Shown in pieces: positions 47,606-59,345 of a stretch of DNA of 64,000 nucleotides. This DNA is from Epichloe hybrida (taxonomy: Eukaryota > Ascomycota > Sordariomycetes > Hypocreales > Clavicipitaceae). The stretch spans positions 3,162,001 through 3,226,000 of the forward strand of contig JAFEKR010000006.1 in assembly GCA_019022495.1 (NCBI GenBank), written 5' to 3'. The stretch's first letter is position 1. Every line of letters begins with the position of its first letter. The translations under genes were made by a program, and so were the position numbers. The notes under the pieces were generated by a model that searched no databases, was not told the origin of the DNA, and worked only from the letters and a program-made list of their open reading frames with translations.

Positions 47606-50600
47606 CTAATTAGTGGTTAACTTCATAACCACAGATAAGCTAGGTATTACAAGAAAAGACATTTCTACAGATACTACTACCACTACCCCTTATTATGCCA
47701 TAACGGTTATTATGGTAAAGAGGCACAACTACATAAGTGTACTAAAGGAAGAGACTAGAATCCTAGTTACAAGCTTATTAGGCTTCTAAGGAATTAATCT
47801 ATTAACCCTTAGGCTTAGGGATATAACTTTGTTATATCTATCCGGGATATTATTATTAATTATTAATTTTATTGTCTATTATAAGAAAACTAACTAACTA
47901 ACCAAATCTATCGCCGCGAGGTATTTATTTCAAACCTGACGTTAAATAACCTTAGCCAAGCTAGCTAATACATTTATAACTTCTCTATAAATATTCCCTT
48001 TATCTAACAGACCTTTAATCTCTTCTTACAAGCATTTACTACTTGTTTTTTACCCCCTTTATTATTAGTGCTATTCACCCCATGCTTATTAGCAAGAAAG
48101 AGAGATTACCTCCTTCCCTTCTTTTTACAAAAAACAGGAAGTAGTAATTCCTATTATTCCCTTATTACTTTCCCTATCATTTTCCAGTTACTTTTAGAAC
48201 TTCTATTGCTTTCTTTATCTCTATTGATTTGTTATTACTGCTTTTGCTACTTCTGCTGCTTTTTCCTCCGTTTTTCCTGTTTTCGCGATCTTCTAATTTT
48301 ATTAGAGCGATAACGCTCCTAAAATACAAAAGAAAAACCTCGCAATAGTAATAGGCAAACACAGGAGCTTAATTAGTAGTAAAAACAACAAATTAGCAAT
48401 ATTCCTTTTATAGTTAAAGATAGTAAAGGAATCTAGACCTTCTATAAGAGGAAGGGCTACTAGTAATAGCAAGGCTCTAATCATTACCCCCGAGAGACCT
48501 TAAAGGCATAAATTACCCCTATGCCTTTAATAGCTTACTCACGAATTCTTATATAACTAGAAAGAATCTATTAAGCTAGATCCAGACACTACTACGTAGC
48601 TTAAGCTTAATAACTAGATTATAAGATTTATTAATCTTAGTAAGCATTAAGGATAGAGAGATAATAACCTATAGGAATCGTTCTAAGAAGACTTTAAAGG
48701 CTAGTCTAAAGACACCTTTAAAAGGGCATCTAAGGATATTATTAGAGAATTACGTAATTCTTTACAAGATTACGGCGTCCTTATTAGGTAAGGCCTAGGA
48801 TATTTAATCCTAGTATTACTTAAGGAAGTGCTTTATTAAACCTTAATACCCCTTTAGTTATAGGAAAGATCACAAGAAAGACTATAATCTTCTAAGCCCC
48901 TAGAACCTTAATATTAATAGCCCTAATAACCTACCCTAGAAATTAACCTTCCTTAACCCTAGAGATTACTTAAACCCTCACAAAAACCCCTATAATAATC
49001 CCTATTATATTAATAGCTCTATCTAGATAATCATTATTAAGAATAACTAGTAGACTATTATTTATAACAAATTATGCCTTTATAGTAATTCCCCTCTAAA
49101 GATTAGATTACAAAGAAAATCTTAGAGCTTACAAAGATATACAAGGATAGTAACTAATATAGTAGAAAGCTATATAACTTCTTAACACTAAAGATCACAC
49201 TCTTTAAAAATAAGTGTGATAGAATTAACTTTCCTTAAATACATTATTAGAAGGCTTTCCCTATTATATTAATAAGTAATACTAAGTAATACTACCTTAA
49301 TTACCTCTTTAGGAATAACTATTTTTATAAAGAGATAATTACTTATATTTATTAACACTTTAAGATAGAAAGTAACTAGTAATTCTATTACTATAAATAA
49401 AGTAGCATAACGCTAAAGAGCACAATTAAGAAGAACCCTAATAAAAGTAAGCTTAAGTGCCTTAAGATTATATTATTAACTCTTAAGAAGATCTATAGAG
49501 GCCTATACCCTACTAAGATAGTAAATACTAAACTCTATAAGCAAGCCTTAAACACTATAGCTAGTGTGCCTAAATATTAGATAGTAAAATATATATACTC
49601 TATAGGCTTTAAAAGTCTTACTAGAGACCTCCGTAAGGTAATTACTATTACGGAATTAAATAAGAAGTCCTCCTAATACCTTTAGTACTAATAAGGAGAC
49701 CCTCTAGAGGCTATGTTTACTAATTATTAGTATAGATAGTAATTATCCCCCTATAGCAAAGGAAGTTATTATAAATAAAGCCCTAGGCTAAGCACTAAGC
49801 GCTGCTTTATATATAGTAAGAGCAGCTACTAGTCCTCTAATTACTTTGCTAAAGAATATTAAAAGGAAAAGGACCGCTAGTAAGCTAGCAAAATATATTA
49901 TACACCCCCTTTAGAGAAGAGATTCTAGGCATTCCTTACCTCCTATAAAGGGTAGAATAATAACAAGCCTAATAAAGGCTTAGGTAAGAATTAGGAAGCA
50001 TATCTTATAGCTTATACAGAAGCTAAAGATAATAATAATAATATCAAGGAGCTACCATTAATAACACATCTAAGCATCATATAATTCTTCTATTTAGGAC
50101 CACAGACCAACCACAACGCCGCTAACGTTAACGTCCTAGCGACCTTACATAATCAAGCTTTTTAACACATATTCCTTAAACAAGAGCTCTATAAGCCATA
50201 AGAGTGTAATAAAGGCTTAATTTACTATATCTCTAAAGAACACTATTCCAAAGAGGTCTTTAGAGAGATTATGCCTAACACTAGTGCTATAGGAAAGTTA
50301 ACTATAGGAGAGGCATAAGTAAAGGCTTTATTAAGATTAATACCTTTATTAAAGGTAACCCCCTACGAACCCTAAATTATCATATTTAGCGCTAGATTAG
50401 TAATTACAAAAGGAATCCTTTATATGCCTATAGAACTTAGAGAGCTTAAATTTTACGTCCTTAATATAGCTACCCCCTTCCTCTTCTTAATTACTAATAT
50501 AGATAAGATATAAGTCAAGATTAATAACCTTGCTAACGTACTTATCTAAGGTAACAAAACTATACCTATTATGTAATAATAGGGACACCCTTAGTGGTTA

Positions 50601-50829
50601 CTAGAAGTAAGAGAAACAGTCGCCTTCTACCTTTTAGAAGGAGATATCTATTAATTATATTGTTAACTTAGTTACCCTTCCGTTTAATAACTTATAAAGA
50701 TCCTTCACTAAGCTAGTTATAAAGTTAAACGCTAGGCAATTAAGGAATTAACTAAAGTTTGCCACTATTACTAGATACATAGAAAGGCCCCTAGTTAATT
50801 CAAATTCATAATTAAAGATAACTACAAAT

Positions 50830-51270
50830 TTAACTATAAGATCATTGTTAATATCGTGTAGATTAATAGCTAACTAGTGCTTTACATCATTAATTCAGCA
50901 ACCTTATTCCAGGTAGCCTAGTTCCTTAATCCAAAGAAGCAGAAGGCTTAAGATATCTAGGATGCAATCTACGAATATTAGATTAATACTTATCTCGGAC
51001 CTCTAGATTAGATTATCTATAATGCTAGTAACAACTTCGCTTCTACTAAATTCAGGTATTATGCTTAATTAATATTAATTAAAACCAGTAAGATACTAAT
51101 TAAAGCTTATAATAGCATTAGAAAAGTTAAGAGATACTACAGACCTCTACACCGAGCCTATAATATTATCACAGACTTAATTAGAACAGAGCTTGCGCTA
51201 GAGCAACGCCTCCAAATAGCTATTAAGGCTATTAACAACTCTATAAGCCTAAATAGTATTATCCTAACCG
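50830..51270 (+). pseudogene. Copia integrase relic
   Basis: The frame shows LYIINSATLFQVA, FLNPKKQKA, DAIYEYQINTYLGPLD-like, NASNNFASTKFRYYA, and KAYNSIRKVKRYYRPLHRAY. This follows the Copia integrase core, where DEAT is expected at INSAT, DAGxNFAS at NASNNFAS and ER(Y/H)H at KRYYRPL. Stops and Asp-to-Asn changes fit RIP. Confidence 0.8.
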
Positions 51271-52139
51271 TGCTAGTCTTTAGAGGCTACCTATAAATAA
51301 TAGATAAGTTACTGCTAAGCGTCTCTATTATTTAATATACTAAGGTAATTCACAAAGCTACTAATAAAGTCTAACGTCTTTTAGCTTTATAGCAGGTCTG
51401 TAATACCCTTAAAGCCTAGAATAGCCCTAACATAGTACCTATACATTAGCTACCCCTATAGGCTAATATACACATATAGAGAGAGAAGGGTAGCTAGCAT
51501 AGCCCTTATAAGCTACTTACTACTAATAGAGAGACCTATATAGTTAATATGCCCTATAGCCTAGTAAAGTTTCGCTTTATAGTAGTAAAGCCTTACTATA
51601 AAGACCTATATATTATAAAGGGACTAGAGTAGTAGGAGATAAAGCCCTATAATACACTAGAGTAGCAGGAGATAAAGCCTAGTAACACAAAGGAAGAAGT
51701 AACTATATAACTAACTACTACTAATAAAAGAGATTCTCTAATAGAAGTAAGCAAAGAGCTATAGGCACTAGCTAAGAGAAAGCAAGGGAGACTAAGAAAG
51801 GCCCTTATAGTTTAATTTATAAGTGCAGGAGAGTCTAATAAAGAGGCTAGTAATACCTAAAAGGCCCTAAGGGGAAGCTATTAAGTTAAAGACTTGTTAC
51901 TATGCCCTAAAGGAATAAAAGTAAGGAAAAGAAGACCTTATAGCCCTAAGAAGGACGTTAGCCTAGTTTAGCTTTATATACTTATAAATAAAGATTAAGA
52001 GAAGGCCTTTATTTAAGAGATTATAACTAGAGGGATGCTAAGCATAGCATTCCTTATAGCAAAGGAAGAGGCTAATTAGAACCTTGCCCTTTAGCTTTAC
52101 TAAGAAGGAAGGATTATAACCCTAGGAAAACCCTTTAAG

Positions 52140-52830
52140 CAGTCTGATTAAGCTAAGATTAACGCTTTACAAGCTCGTAATATGTTTAAATTCATTAAGT
52201 TTAACCTAGTAAAGCACAAAGGTTATAGAATCTTTAATTCTTGTATAGTTAGAGAGATTAAAGGCAAAGGAACGGACTTGCTATATAAGAAATCTCGTCT
52301 TATTGTATAAGGCTATAATAACAAAGGAAAGGAATTTATCCTGATGTAATTGCTAATAATACAATAAGTAAGCTAACGCCTTATTATAGCTATCGCTCTG
52401 TTGTTAAGAAGAAGAGGCATTTACCTTTAGATTCGCAATATTACGTAAGCCTACACTTAATTGCACACGGTGCTAACGAGGCTAATTATCGTAAGATTAC
52501 TAAAGTAAATTGCACATCTCTTTCTAGAAGGGACTATAATTAAATTAATTAGACCTCTTTATAGGATCATAGAGGCTAGAACCCACTAGTAGGTAATATA
52601 CTTCCGTCACCACAGGGATAACCTTAATATAATAACCTTAACCTATAATCCCTACTTATTAATTATAGCCCTAAATAATAAGAACCTCTTTAGCATTATT
52701 AGAATGCAAACTAATAATATATTAGGCCTAAGCGACGATAACTTCTTCTAAAAAGAAGAGAAAGAGCTCTAGAAGGCTAATTTTATAGCTAAAGAAAAGC
52801 AATGATTAACCGCTAAGAATCCCCTTATCT
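52140..52830 (+). pseudogene. Copia reverse transcriptase relic
   Basis: Legible blocks in one frame: NMFKFIKFNLVKHKGYRIFN, IVREIKGKGTD, EGTIIKLIRPL, and MQTNN at 52704-52718, where the family has MQTDD. LGLSDDNFF, KANFIAKEKQ and LIFNSYIL follow. Catalytic Asp-Asp is read as Asn-Asn. Confidence 0.87.
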
Positions 52831-53857
52831 TTAACAGCTACATCTTAACCTAGAACACTAATAACTTACTAATCTTAACCTAAAAAGGCTAGAGTTAGAA
52901 GATTAAGGAAGTTAATCCTTAATCCCTAATAGCAAAGCAAGATTACGTGGAGTAACAAGCGCAAGGAAGCTACATTATAACTATGTGTCAACTAGAGGCT
53001 TTATATAACCTTTTAATTACAGCTTAACACTAAGAGCCCTCTATAGAAGATATCGCATGTCTTAATAAACGCCTTAAATAGCAGATTAAGAATTAATAGC
53101 GTGGACTATAATACATTCCTTTAGTCCTTAAGGAGGCAAAGCTCTTTATGTTTGTAAATAGATCGCTTGCTAATAACAAGGATTTAAGCTTATAGATTAG
53201 ATACGTGATTATGATTAGTAATAAGATAATACAAGACAACAATACCTTTATTATAAAAGGTAATATTATTACGTATAGCTTAACAAAGAGTAAGAGAGTT
53301 ACTTATAGTATGCTTACCTCTAAGTTATATAGTATAGTTTAAGGCGTAAATATCGCCTACATGATTTCCATAACTCTCTATTAGATTACGGATTAATTAA
53401 AGATGCCTTGAATTCCTACGATTCTCTATACTAACTCTTTTTTATTATATAAATATCTTATAAAGCTAGGAACCACAAAGGAGAAGAGACTAATGATTAA
53501 TATTATAGCCCTTTAGCAATCATACGAAAGGCATGAGATCTACAAAGTCAGGTGAATTAATAGTAATAACAATCTAGCAGACGCGATAACTAAATCATCG
53601 CCAAATTTATCGCTTTCCTCTTTAATTAATTCGAATAAATTAATAATTCATGTTAAAGGATAGGTAAAGAGACCCGCGATATTAGGAAACAGGAGCTTAG
53701 GTAAGGAATGATAGATTAATTCAATTAACTAATACCACGACAGCTAATCAGAGTAGCGGATTCCTATTAAGGAATCCACTAGTGTACACTTTCCTTTAAT
53801 CTAATTTTATTACGTTTTTAAGCTCTTTGGCCACAAAGGAAAAAGAGAGATTACTAG

Positions 53858-54118
53858 TGTTAATTCCTTCGGATTTTCATTAGTTTAATCGTGGCTAAAG
53901 ACCGGACTAATTATGGGTCCGGCGCGATGCACGCGATGCGATTAGCTGCATTAATTTACCACCCCCTTTTGTGCCCTACATATGGATTTCGCCCACTTTT
54001 CTAGCATCTAGACTTTCCCTCTCTTCTTTCTCTTTCCTAGCTATCTATCTAACTATCTATCATCGACTTCAAATTATACGGGATTTATTACCTGCGCAGG
54101 ACCTTGGTGCATCCAACA
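53858..54118. repeat. Copia LTR, right copy
   Basis: 261 bases, TGTTAATTCC to GCATCCAACA. The inner start is mutated and the outer end intact (CCTGCGCAGGACCTTGGTGC). Confidence 0.93.
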
Positions 54119-55500
54119 GATACTCTTAATCTAAATAAGTAAACACCTAAATTACTTCTTCTCTAGGTTAATAGCTAGGGAGGTATAGGGAAATTATTTA
54201 TTATTCACGCTATTTCTATAGCACTAGAACACCACGCCCTAGGATATATTATGTAAGCTACCCTTACTAGAATTACTGCTAATAGCATTAATAAAATAAC
54301 ATTATATTCGCTACTATATCTTCTGGTCTTAAGGCAGATTATAACCTTACCTAAGCTTTTAACTAATAAGCTTTCTAATTTATAAGGCACCCTATAAAGG
54401 GTTAAATATATTATTATTAACAAGAAGTCTATAATTAGGCTAAAGACACTTTACTCTATTAACTAATAACTTTATTAAATCTTTTCTAATTTAGAGAACT
54501 ACTTTAGTAGCTATAGCGTAATTCTCTTTAGTAACTTCTACTAGCTTTTACTAGTCTTTAAGAAGCCTCTTTATAGTAATAATAGACTTGTGAATAATAT
54601 AGATCTAGCTAGGCGTAATGCCTATTAGGCCTTTAATAAGACTATTATGCTTTAGTAAGTTATTCGCTAATAAGGTAATACATAGGCACTATTCTATAAA
54701 GCTCTCTAGGGCCTTTACTTAGCTTAGCTATTTATTAACTATTAGAAGCTTCTTTATTCCTAAATTTAATTATAGCTCTTGCCTCTAGAGGTTAATTCCT
54801 TTGTAAATATAGTCTGTATTTACTACACGAGATAGTAAGTCTAAGAATATAACTATAACTACATAGAAAGGCTTATATTACTAATTATTTAGGTCTATAT
54901 AATATATATTAGCGAATTTAGGCATAATGCTAATTCTTAAATAGCAGGAAACCTTTACTACACTTTACTAGTTTATATTAGAGTAAGGGTTATACTAATA
55001 AAGAATATCTAGACGCCTATAAGCCTTATTAATAGCGTTATAGGGATTGTGAAAGATATTTACTAGGATTAAGATATCACTAATCCTTGCTAACAGGCTC
55101 CTAATATTATATTTATGTGAATAGATAAGTATATAGGACTACCTTACTTTATAGAGCCTAATAAGGCTACTATTATTCCTATTTTCTAAGCGTACTATAA
55201 GTTTATTAAGGGTAGTAACCTATATAGCTAGCGTTAATTCCTATTTATAATTATATATAGTATTACTATATATAAGTTATAAGGCATTACTCTTAATAAG
55301 GCAGTAGCTAATATCTTTATAAAGGAGTTTATAATAAGCCTTATATATATTACTATCTTAAGAGTAAAGATGCTTAAGGGTATTATATTTAATACTCCCT
55401 TTAATCTTAGCACTCTTACTTCCTAGACTAACCTAGATACTAGCCTAAGGGCTCTTAATATATAGTAACAAAAGGTAAAAATAATTTACACTATATAATA
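54119..55500 (+). pseudogene. Helitron-type helicase relic, ATPase part
   Basis: The helicase frame resumes in phase after the Copia duplication: LNLNKQTPKLLLLQV-like, then Walker A GGIGKL at 54179-54196 (family GGTGKS), IIHAISIALEHHAL, ITLYSLLYLLV, VKYIIINKKSI (Walker B, Asp to Asn), SVILFSNFYQLLLVF and NAYQAFNKTI. This is the Pif1-like helicase order. It degrades to the right and I cannot fix its end. Confidence 0.78.
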
Positions 55501-55823
55501 GCTAGATAAAGCTAATATATCTTATTAGATATAGAAATTTTAATAAGTTTAAATAATAAGAGCTTTATTAGCTTTATTATTAATAATAATAAGGTAGTTA
55601 AGCTACCTCCGCATATTAACCTAGCTTAGACCCCTCTTACTCCTTAAATAAAAGAATCTTATAGCTTAGTCCTAGTTATTAAATCTTCTATTTATATTAA
55701 TTTAATATAAATTAATTCGAGATTATAAGAGAGGGAAAGGTATTATTATTTACTAAGATATTACTTCTCCTTAGATATTTACTAAGTAATATCTTAGTAA
55801 AGCTATTATTTTAGAAGGAGAAG
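55501..55823. other. AT-rich DNA between Helitron relic and second Copia LTR
   Basis: No legible frame. It contains a perfect 15-base inverted repeat at 55751-55765 and 55785-55799. Confidence 0.5.
55751..55799. repeat. Perfect 15-base inverted repeat
   Basis: TACTAAGATATTACT and its exact complement are separated by 19 bases. It lies near the expected 3' end of the Helitron relic, where Helitrons carry a terminal hairpin, but no convincing CTRR end follows. Confidence 0.6.
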
Positions 55824-56196
55824 TGTTAGTTACACTAAGGGATTGGTATGCACTAGTGCAACGTAGGGTTAGGTTTAATGATATAATAAGGTCTAAAGAT
55901 TTAAGCTATTTACAGCGTTATATAGCCACAAGAAAAGGGGGACGCGAGTCATATGTATGCCTCACGTACGGGTGCAGCTAATCATAGTGCGGCGCTGCCG
56001 CACGTGCTTCACTTTCCTAGTAGTTAACCCGATGTTAACCTAGTTATTATAACACTAGTAACTTCTCTTTTTAGGAAGAAAGTAGGGCAGGATAGATCTA
56101 GTACTAAAAGAGGGAATTAGTGGGTATATAAATAAAATAAGCCTGTGTAAGGATAAGTAAGTCCGATGTTAAATTCAGACTCCCCATTAGTTAACA
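55824..56196. repeat. Solo downstream LTR of the second Copia element
   Basis: 373 bases from TGTTAGTTACAC to CATTAGTTAACA, keeping TG...CA ends. It retains CG-rich, unmutated-looking sequence near 55930-56010 (GGCGCTGCCGCACGTGC). Confidence 0.75.
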
Positions 56197-58018
56197 ATAA
56201 AATACAAGAAAAAAAAAATTGCTTAATCCGCGGATTAGGAAGCGAGCTCAATCAGGAGCTCCAAAAGCTTGAAAAACACAATAAAAATCAGAATCGTTCA
56301 AAATGAACACAAGTAAATACAGGGAATTAAAATAAGGGCTTCTCATTAGCTTGGCCATAGTTAGACCAGACTCTTATTAATCTTATCTAGTCTCCGGTCT
56401 CTTTACCTAGCCTTTAACTCGAATTACAGCTTTATTTAAGTTAATAAAGGTCTTAAGGCTCTTATTCAGAGATGCCTTCGTCATCACGTCAGTAAGGTTA
56501 TTATTGCCATTAATCCATCGTACTTTGTAGATCTCTTATCACTTATATAATTGCCGAAGTGCCATAATATCAATTATAAGGCGTTTCTCCTTCATAGAAC
56601 CTAGCTTTACAAGACACTTATATAATAAAAAAGAGTCTATACAGATAATTATAGGGATACGGTTAATCTTTAATTAGTCCGTAATCATGTTAAGGGTCGT
56701 GGCAATTACATAGGCTACATTAGCACCTTATACCATTAAGTATAGTTTAGAAGTAAGGGCGCTACGGGTTACACGCTTGCTCTTCGTTAAGCTATACATA
56801 ATAATGTTGCCTTTTAAGGTAAATATATTATCTTTTGCCTCTTTATTACTAATTATAATCACATATCCTATCTAGGAACTTAGATCTTTATTATTAGCAA
56901 GGGATCCATCCACAAACACAAATAACTTCGCATTCTCAAGATCTAGAGGGATGTAATATAAGCCTTGGTCTTAATGTCAGATCTGCTAGTTAAGTCGCTT
57001 GTTTAATTAAGTTATATTATTAGGAGTTAGATCTTAATATTATACTACGATTAAGAGGTCATAAAGGGCTTTAGGTTAACAGATAGTTATAATATAACTT
57101 CCTCATGCTTATTGTTTAACATAATCTTATTTTATAGTTAGCAATTATAGGTTAATCTACCTAATCTTCTTACTCTAGCCTTTCTAATAAAGTTCTATCA
57201 AGTTATTAGCGTTCTAGGTAAGGATATAACTATTAAAGATAAGGGGATTCTTAGCTAATAGCTTCTACTTTAGCTTTACTAAGAAATTTGCCTTCTATAG
57301 TTCCTTCTCTTTAAGGTCATAGAAATCCTAGTCACTAAGGCCTAGCGTATTATTAGTCTATATGCTAACTACCCTAAAGAGGTTATTATTATTCTCTTCC
57401 GTAATTAGCAAGCATAGGTCGTAGGATAAAGTCATTATCTTAAGTATCTCTTTGTAGTAATAGAAGTAGGTTACAAACCAGTGGGTTCTAGCTTCTATAA
57501 TTCTATACAAAGGCTTAATAACTTCCATAACGGTTCCTTTAGGGAACAGATATACTATTTACTTAGGTAATATAGCAATAATCAATCTTACAAGCTACGT
57601 TTTTAATTACACATAAGCTTATGTAATATCTCGAATCCATAGGATAATTCCTCTAGATCTAAGCAATAGTGTAATCGTAATAATAATCATTAGCTTAATC
57701 TTTAGATTATCAGGGATTAGGTTAGGATAAATTCCTTCCCTTTATTATTTGTCCCTTAAATCACAAGTTATAACTTTTCGTACGGCGTAGCTATTCCTTT
57801 ACCTTTAATTTCTCTTACTATATAAGATTTAAAGAGTCTCTCGTTACTATGTTTAGCAGGATTAAATAGCGTGAATCTAAACATATCATAGGCTTGTAAA
57901 GCATTAATCTTAATCTAATCTAATAGCTTAAAGGGCTTGCCTAGGGTTATAATCTTTCCTTCTTAACATAACTAAAGGGCTAGATCCTAATCAGCTTCTT
58001 TCTTTACTATAATACGGA
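55824..58018 (-). mobile_element. 5'-truncated Ty1/Copia element (second copy type)
   Basis: Minus-strand coding. Reading leftward from about 58018: an RT segment with ALQAYDMFRFTLFNP, YIVREIKGKG and KPLYRIIEARTHWFVTYF. A MQTDD-type box follows near 57350 (TNN in the present sequence), with LGLSD, then RNase H ending KVRWINGNNNLTDVMTKAS near 56470. One LTR remains at the downstream end. RT N-terminus, integrase, Gag and the other LTR are absent, the sequence changing abruptly to gene-flank DNA near 58018. Different LTR from the element at 47345. Confidence 0.85.
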
Positions 58019-58447
58019 CCCGACATGATGCCATTCGACAAAAACATTACAATTCCCAAATAAAGTCTACGAATCTTTCATCCAATAGAAGAAGCAATAC
58101 TCTGTAGCAGAAAGCTGAATAACCCTTCCCATCCCAACCAACACTCGACTGCGGTATGACCAAGTATGGACATTGCCACCCGTCCTCCCGGGTAGCTAGT
58201 CTACACCGGCTAAACCTCGCGCCTCCCACCCCAGCCGAAATCAGCCAATCACCGTTCCCGCAATTCCGAGCAGCGAGGCAAATCCACAATCTTTGCGTCG
58301 AATCTCCCTTCCCTGGTAAACCTCGACGACCACGCTCACGCAAACCTTCGGATTCACCACCACCTTTCGACAACTTTACCGCCGCCCTCCACCCCGACTG
58401 TCTATCCATCCCGCGACTCGGATTACACATCGTCACAAACCGTTGGG
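58019..58447. promoter_or_regulatory. Promoter region of the NDUFS7 homologue
   Basis: GC content returns to gene-like values within a few tens of bases of 58018. The entire upstream region of the complex I gene is therefore about 430 bases between transposon edge and ATG. CCAAT (AGCCAATCA near 58242) is a plausible CCAAT-box. Confidence 0.45.
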
Positions 58448-59345
58448 ATGCTGTCGTCATCACGATCCGCGGCCTCGATGGCCCTGCGAGGTACGTCCCG
58501 GGTTTCCACAATGGAGAGAATCCATTTCCCTCCGAGGCGCCGTGAATTCAGCCATTTCCGAGCCACCGGCAGAGAGCTGGTTCCGAGTCCAGCGGTACCG
58601 GCTCTACCTCCATTGTGTCCATTGACTTACGATTCTCGGTGAACAGTCAAGCCAACGACCGCCTTGGTCCCCTTTAGAGCAGCCGCTTCCCTCCCCATAA
58701 CCGCTCGCCGCGATGCGTCCTCCCTGACGCCCCACGGCGCAGGCTCATCACTCGCCAAAGCCCGCAAGGAAGTCCCTCTGCCCAGCGAAGAGGGCACCAA
58801 GGGCGTCTTACAATATGCCTTGTACGTCTCTGCCTGTCCCCCTCCCCCCCCCCCCCTAAAAATAAAGGTTGTCTTGCTTCTGACCCCCTCGCAGAACCAG
58901 TCTCGACGTCATTGCCAACTGGGCTAGACAATCGTCCCTCTGGCCCATGACCTTTGGTCTCGCCTGCTGCGCCGTCGAAATGATGCACCTTTCCACCCCT
59001 CGATACGATCAAGATCGCCTGGGCATTATTTTCCGAGCCTCCCCCCGTCAATCCGACGTCATGATTGTCGCCGGCACCCTCACCAACAAGATGGCTCCCG
59101 CGCTGCGCCAAGTCTACGATCAGATGCCCGAACCGCGATGGGTCATTTCCATGGGCAGTTGTGCCAACGGCGGCGGCTACTACCACTACAGCTACAGCGT
59201 CGTCAGGGGCTGCGACCGCATTGTCCCCGTCGACATCTACGTCCCCGGATGCCCCCCCACCAGCGAAGCCCTCATGTACGGCATCTTCCAGCTGCAGAGG
59301 AAGATGCGCAACACCAAGATCACGCGCATGTGGTACAGGCGGTAA
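58448..59345 (+). CDS. NDUFS7: Mitochondrial complex I subunit NDUFS7/PSST
   Basis: Core subunit of NADH:ubiquinone oxidoreductase holding iron-sulfur cluster N2, the immediate electron donor to ubiquinone, at the matrix-arm/membrane junction. Exons 58448-58490, 58647-58821 and 58895-59345 give 222 residues with clean phases (Val split at intron 1, Leu at intron 2). The N-terminus [14 protein letters not shown] and following Arg/Ser/Ala-rich segment fit a mitochondrial presequence. The conserved part starts [20 protein letters not shown]. Cluster ligands are visible: Cys97 and Cys98 in LACCAVEMM, Cys162 in [15 protein letters not shown], and Cys192 in [11 protein letters not shown]. The C-terminus ITRMWYRR is typical. 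Confidence 0.96.

Larger units (their letters stand above)
47345..54118 (+). mobile_element. Complete, RIP-inactivated Ty1/Copia LTR retrotransposon
   Basis: 6,774 bases with 261-base LTRs, flanked by GATAC duplications (47340-47344 and 54119-54123), inserted in the Helitron helicase frame. Coding direction is plus. A Gag-like region with a degraded zinc knuckle (CFIYSKSSYQSSN-like) lies near 49.8 kb, integrase at 50.8-51.3 kb, RT at 52.1-52.8 kb and RNase H to about 53.65 kb. Integrase upstream of RT is the Copia order. Numerous TAG/TAA stops make it non-functional. Confidence 0.93.

Noticed and set aside
48068..48484. Short frames in the Copia 5' region, both strands
   Set aside because: Hydrophobic low-complexity translations of AT-rich element DNA, with no family match.
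54205..54423. 72-residue minus-strand frame
   Set aside because: Antisense shadow of the Helitron helicase Walker region.
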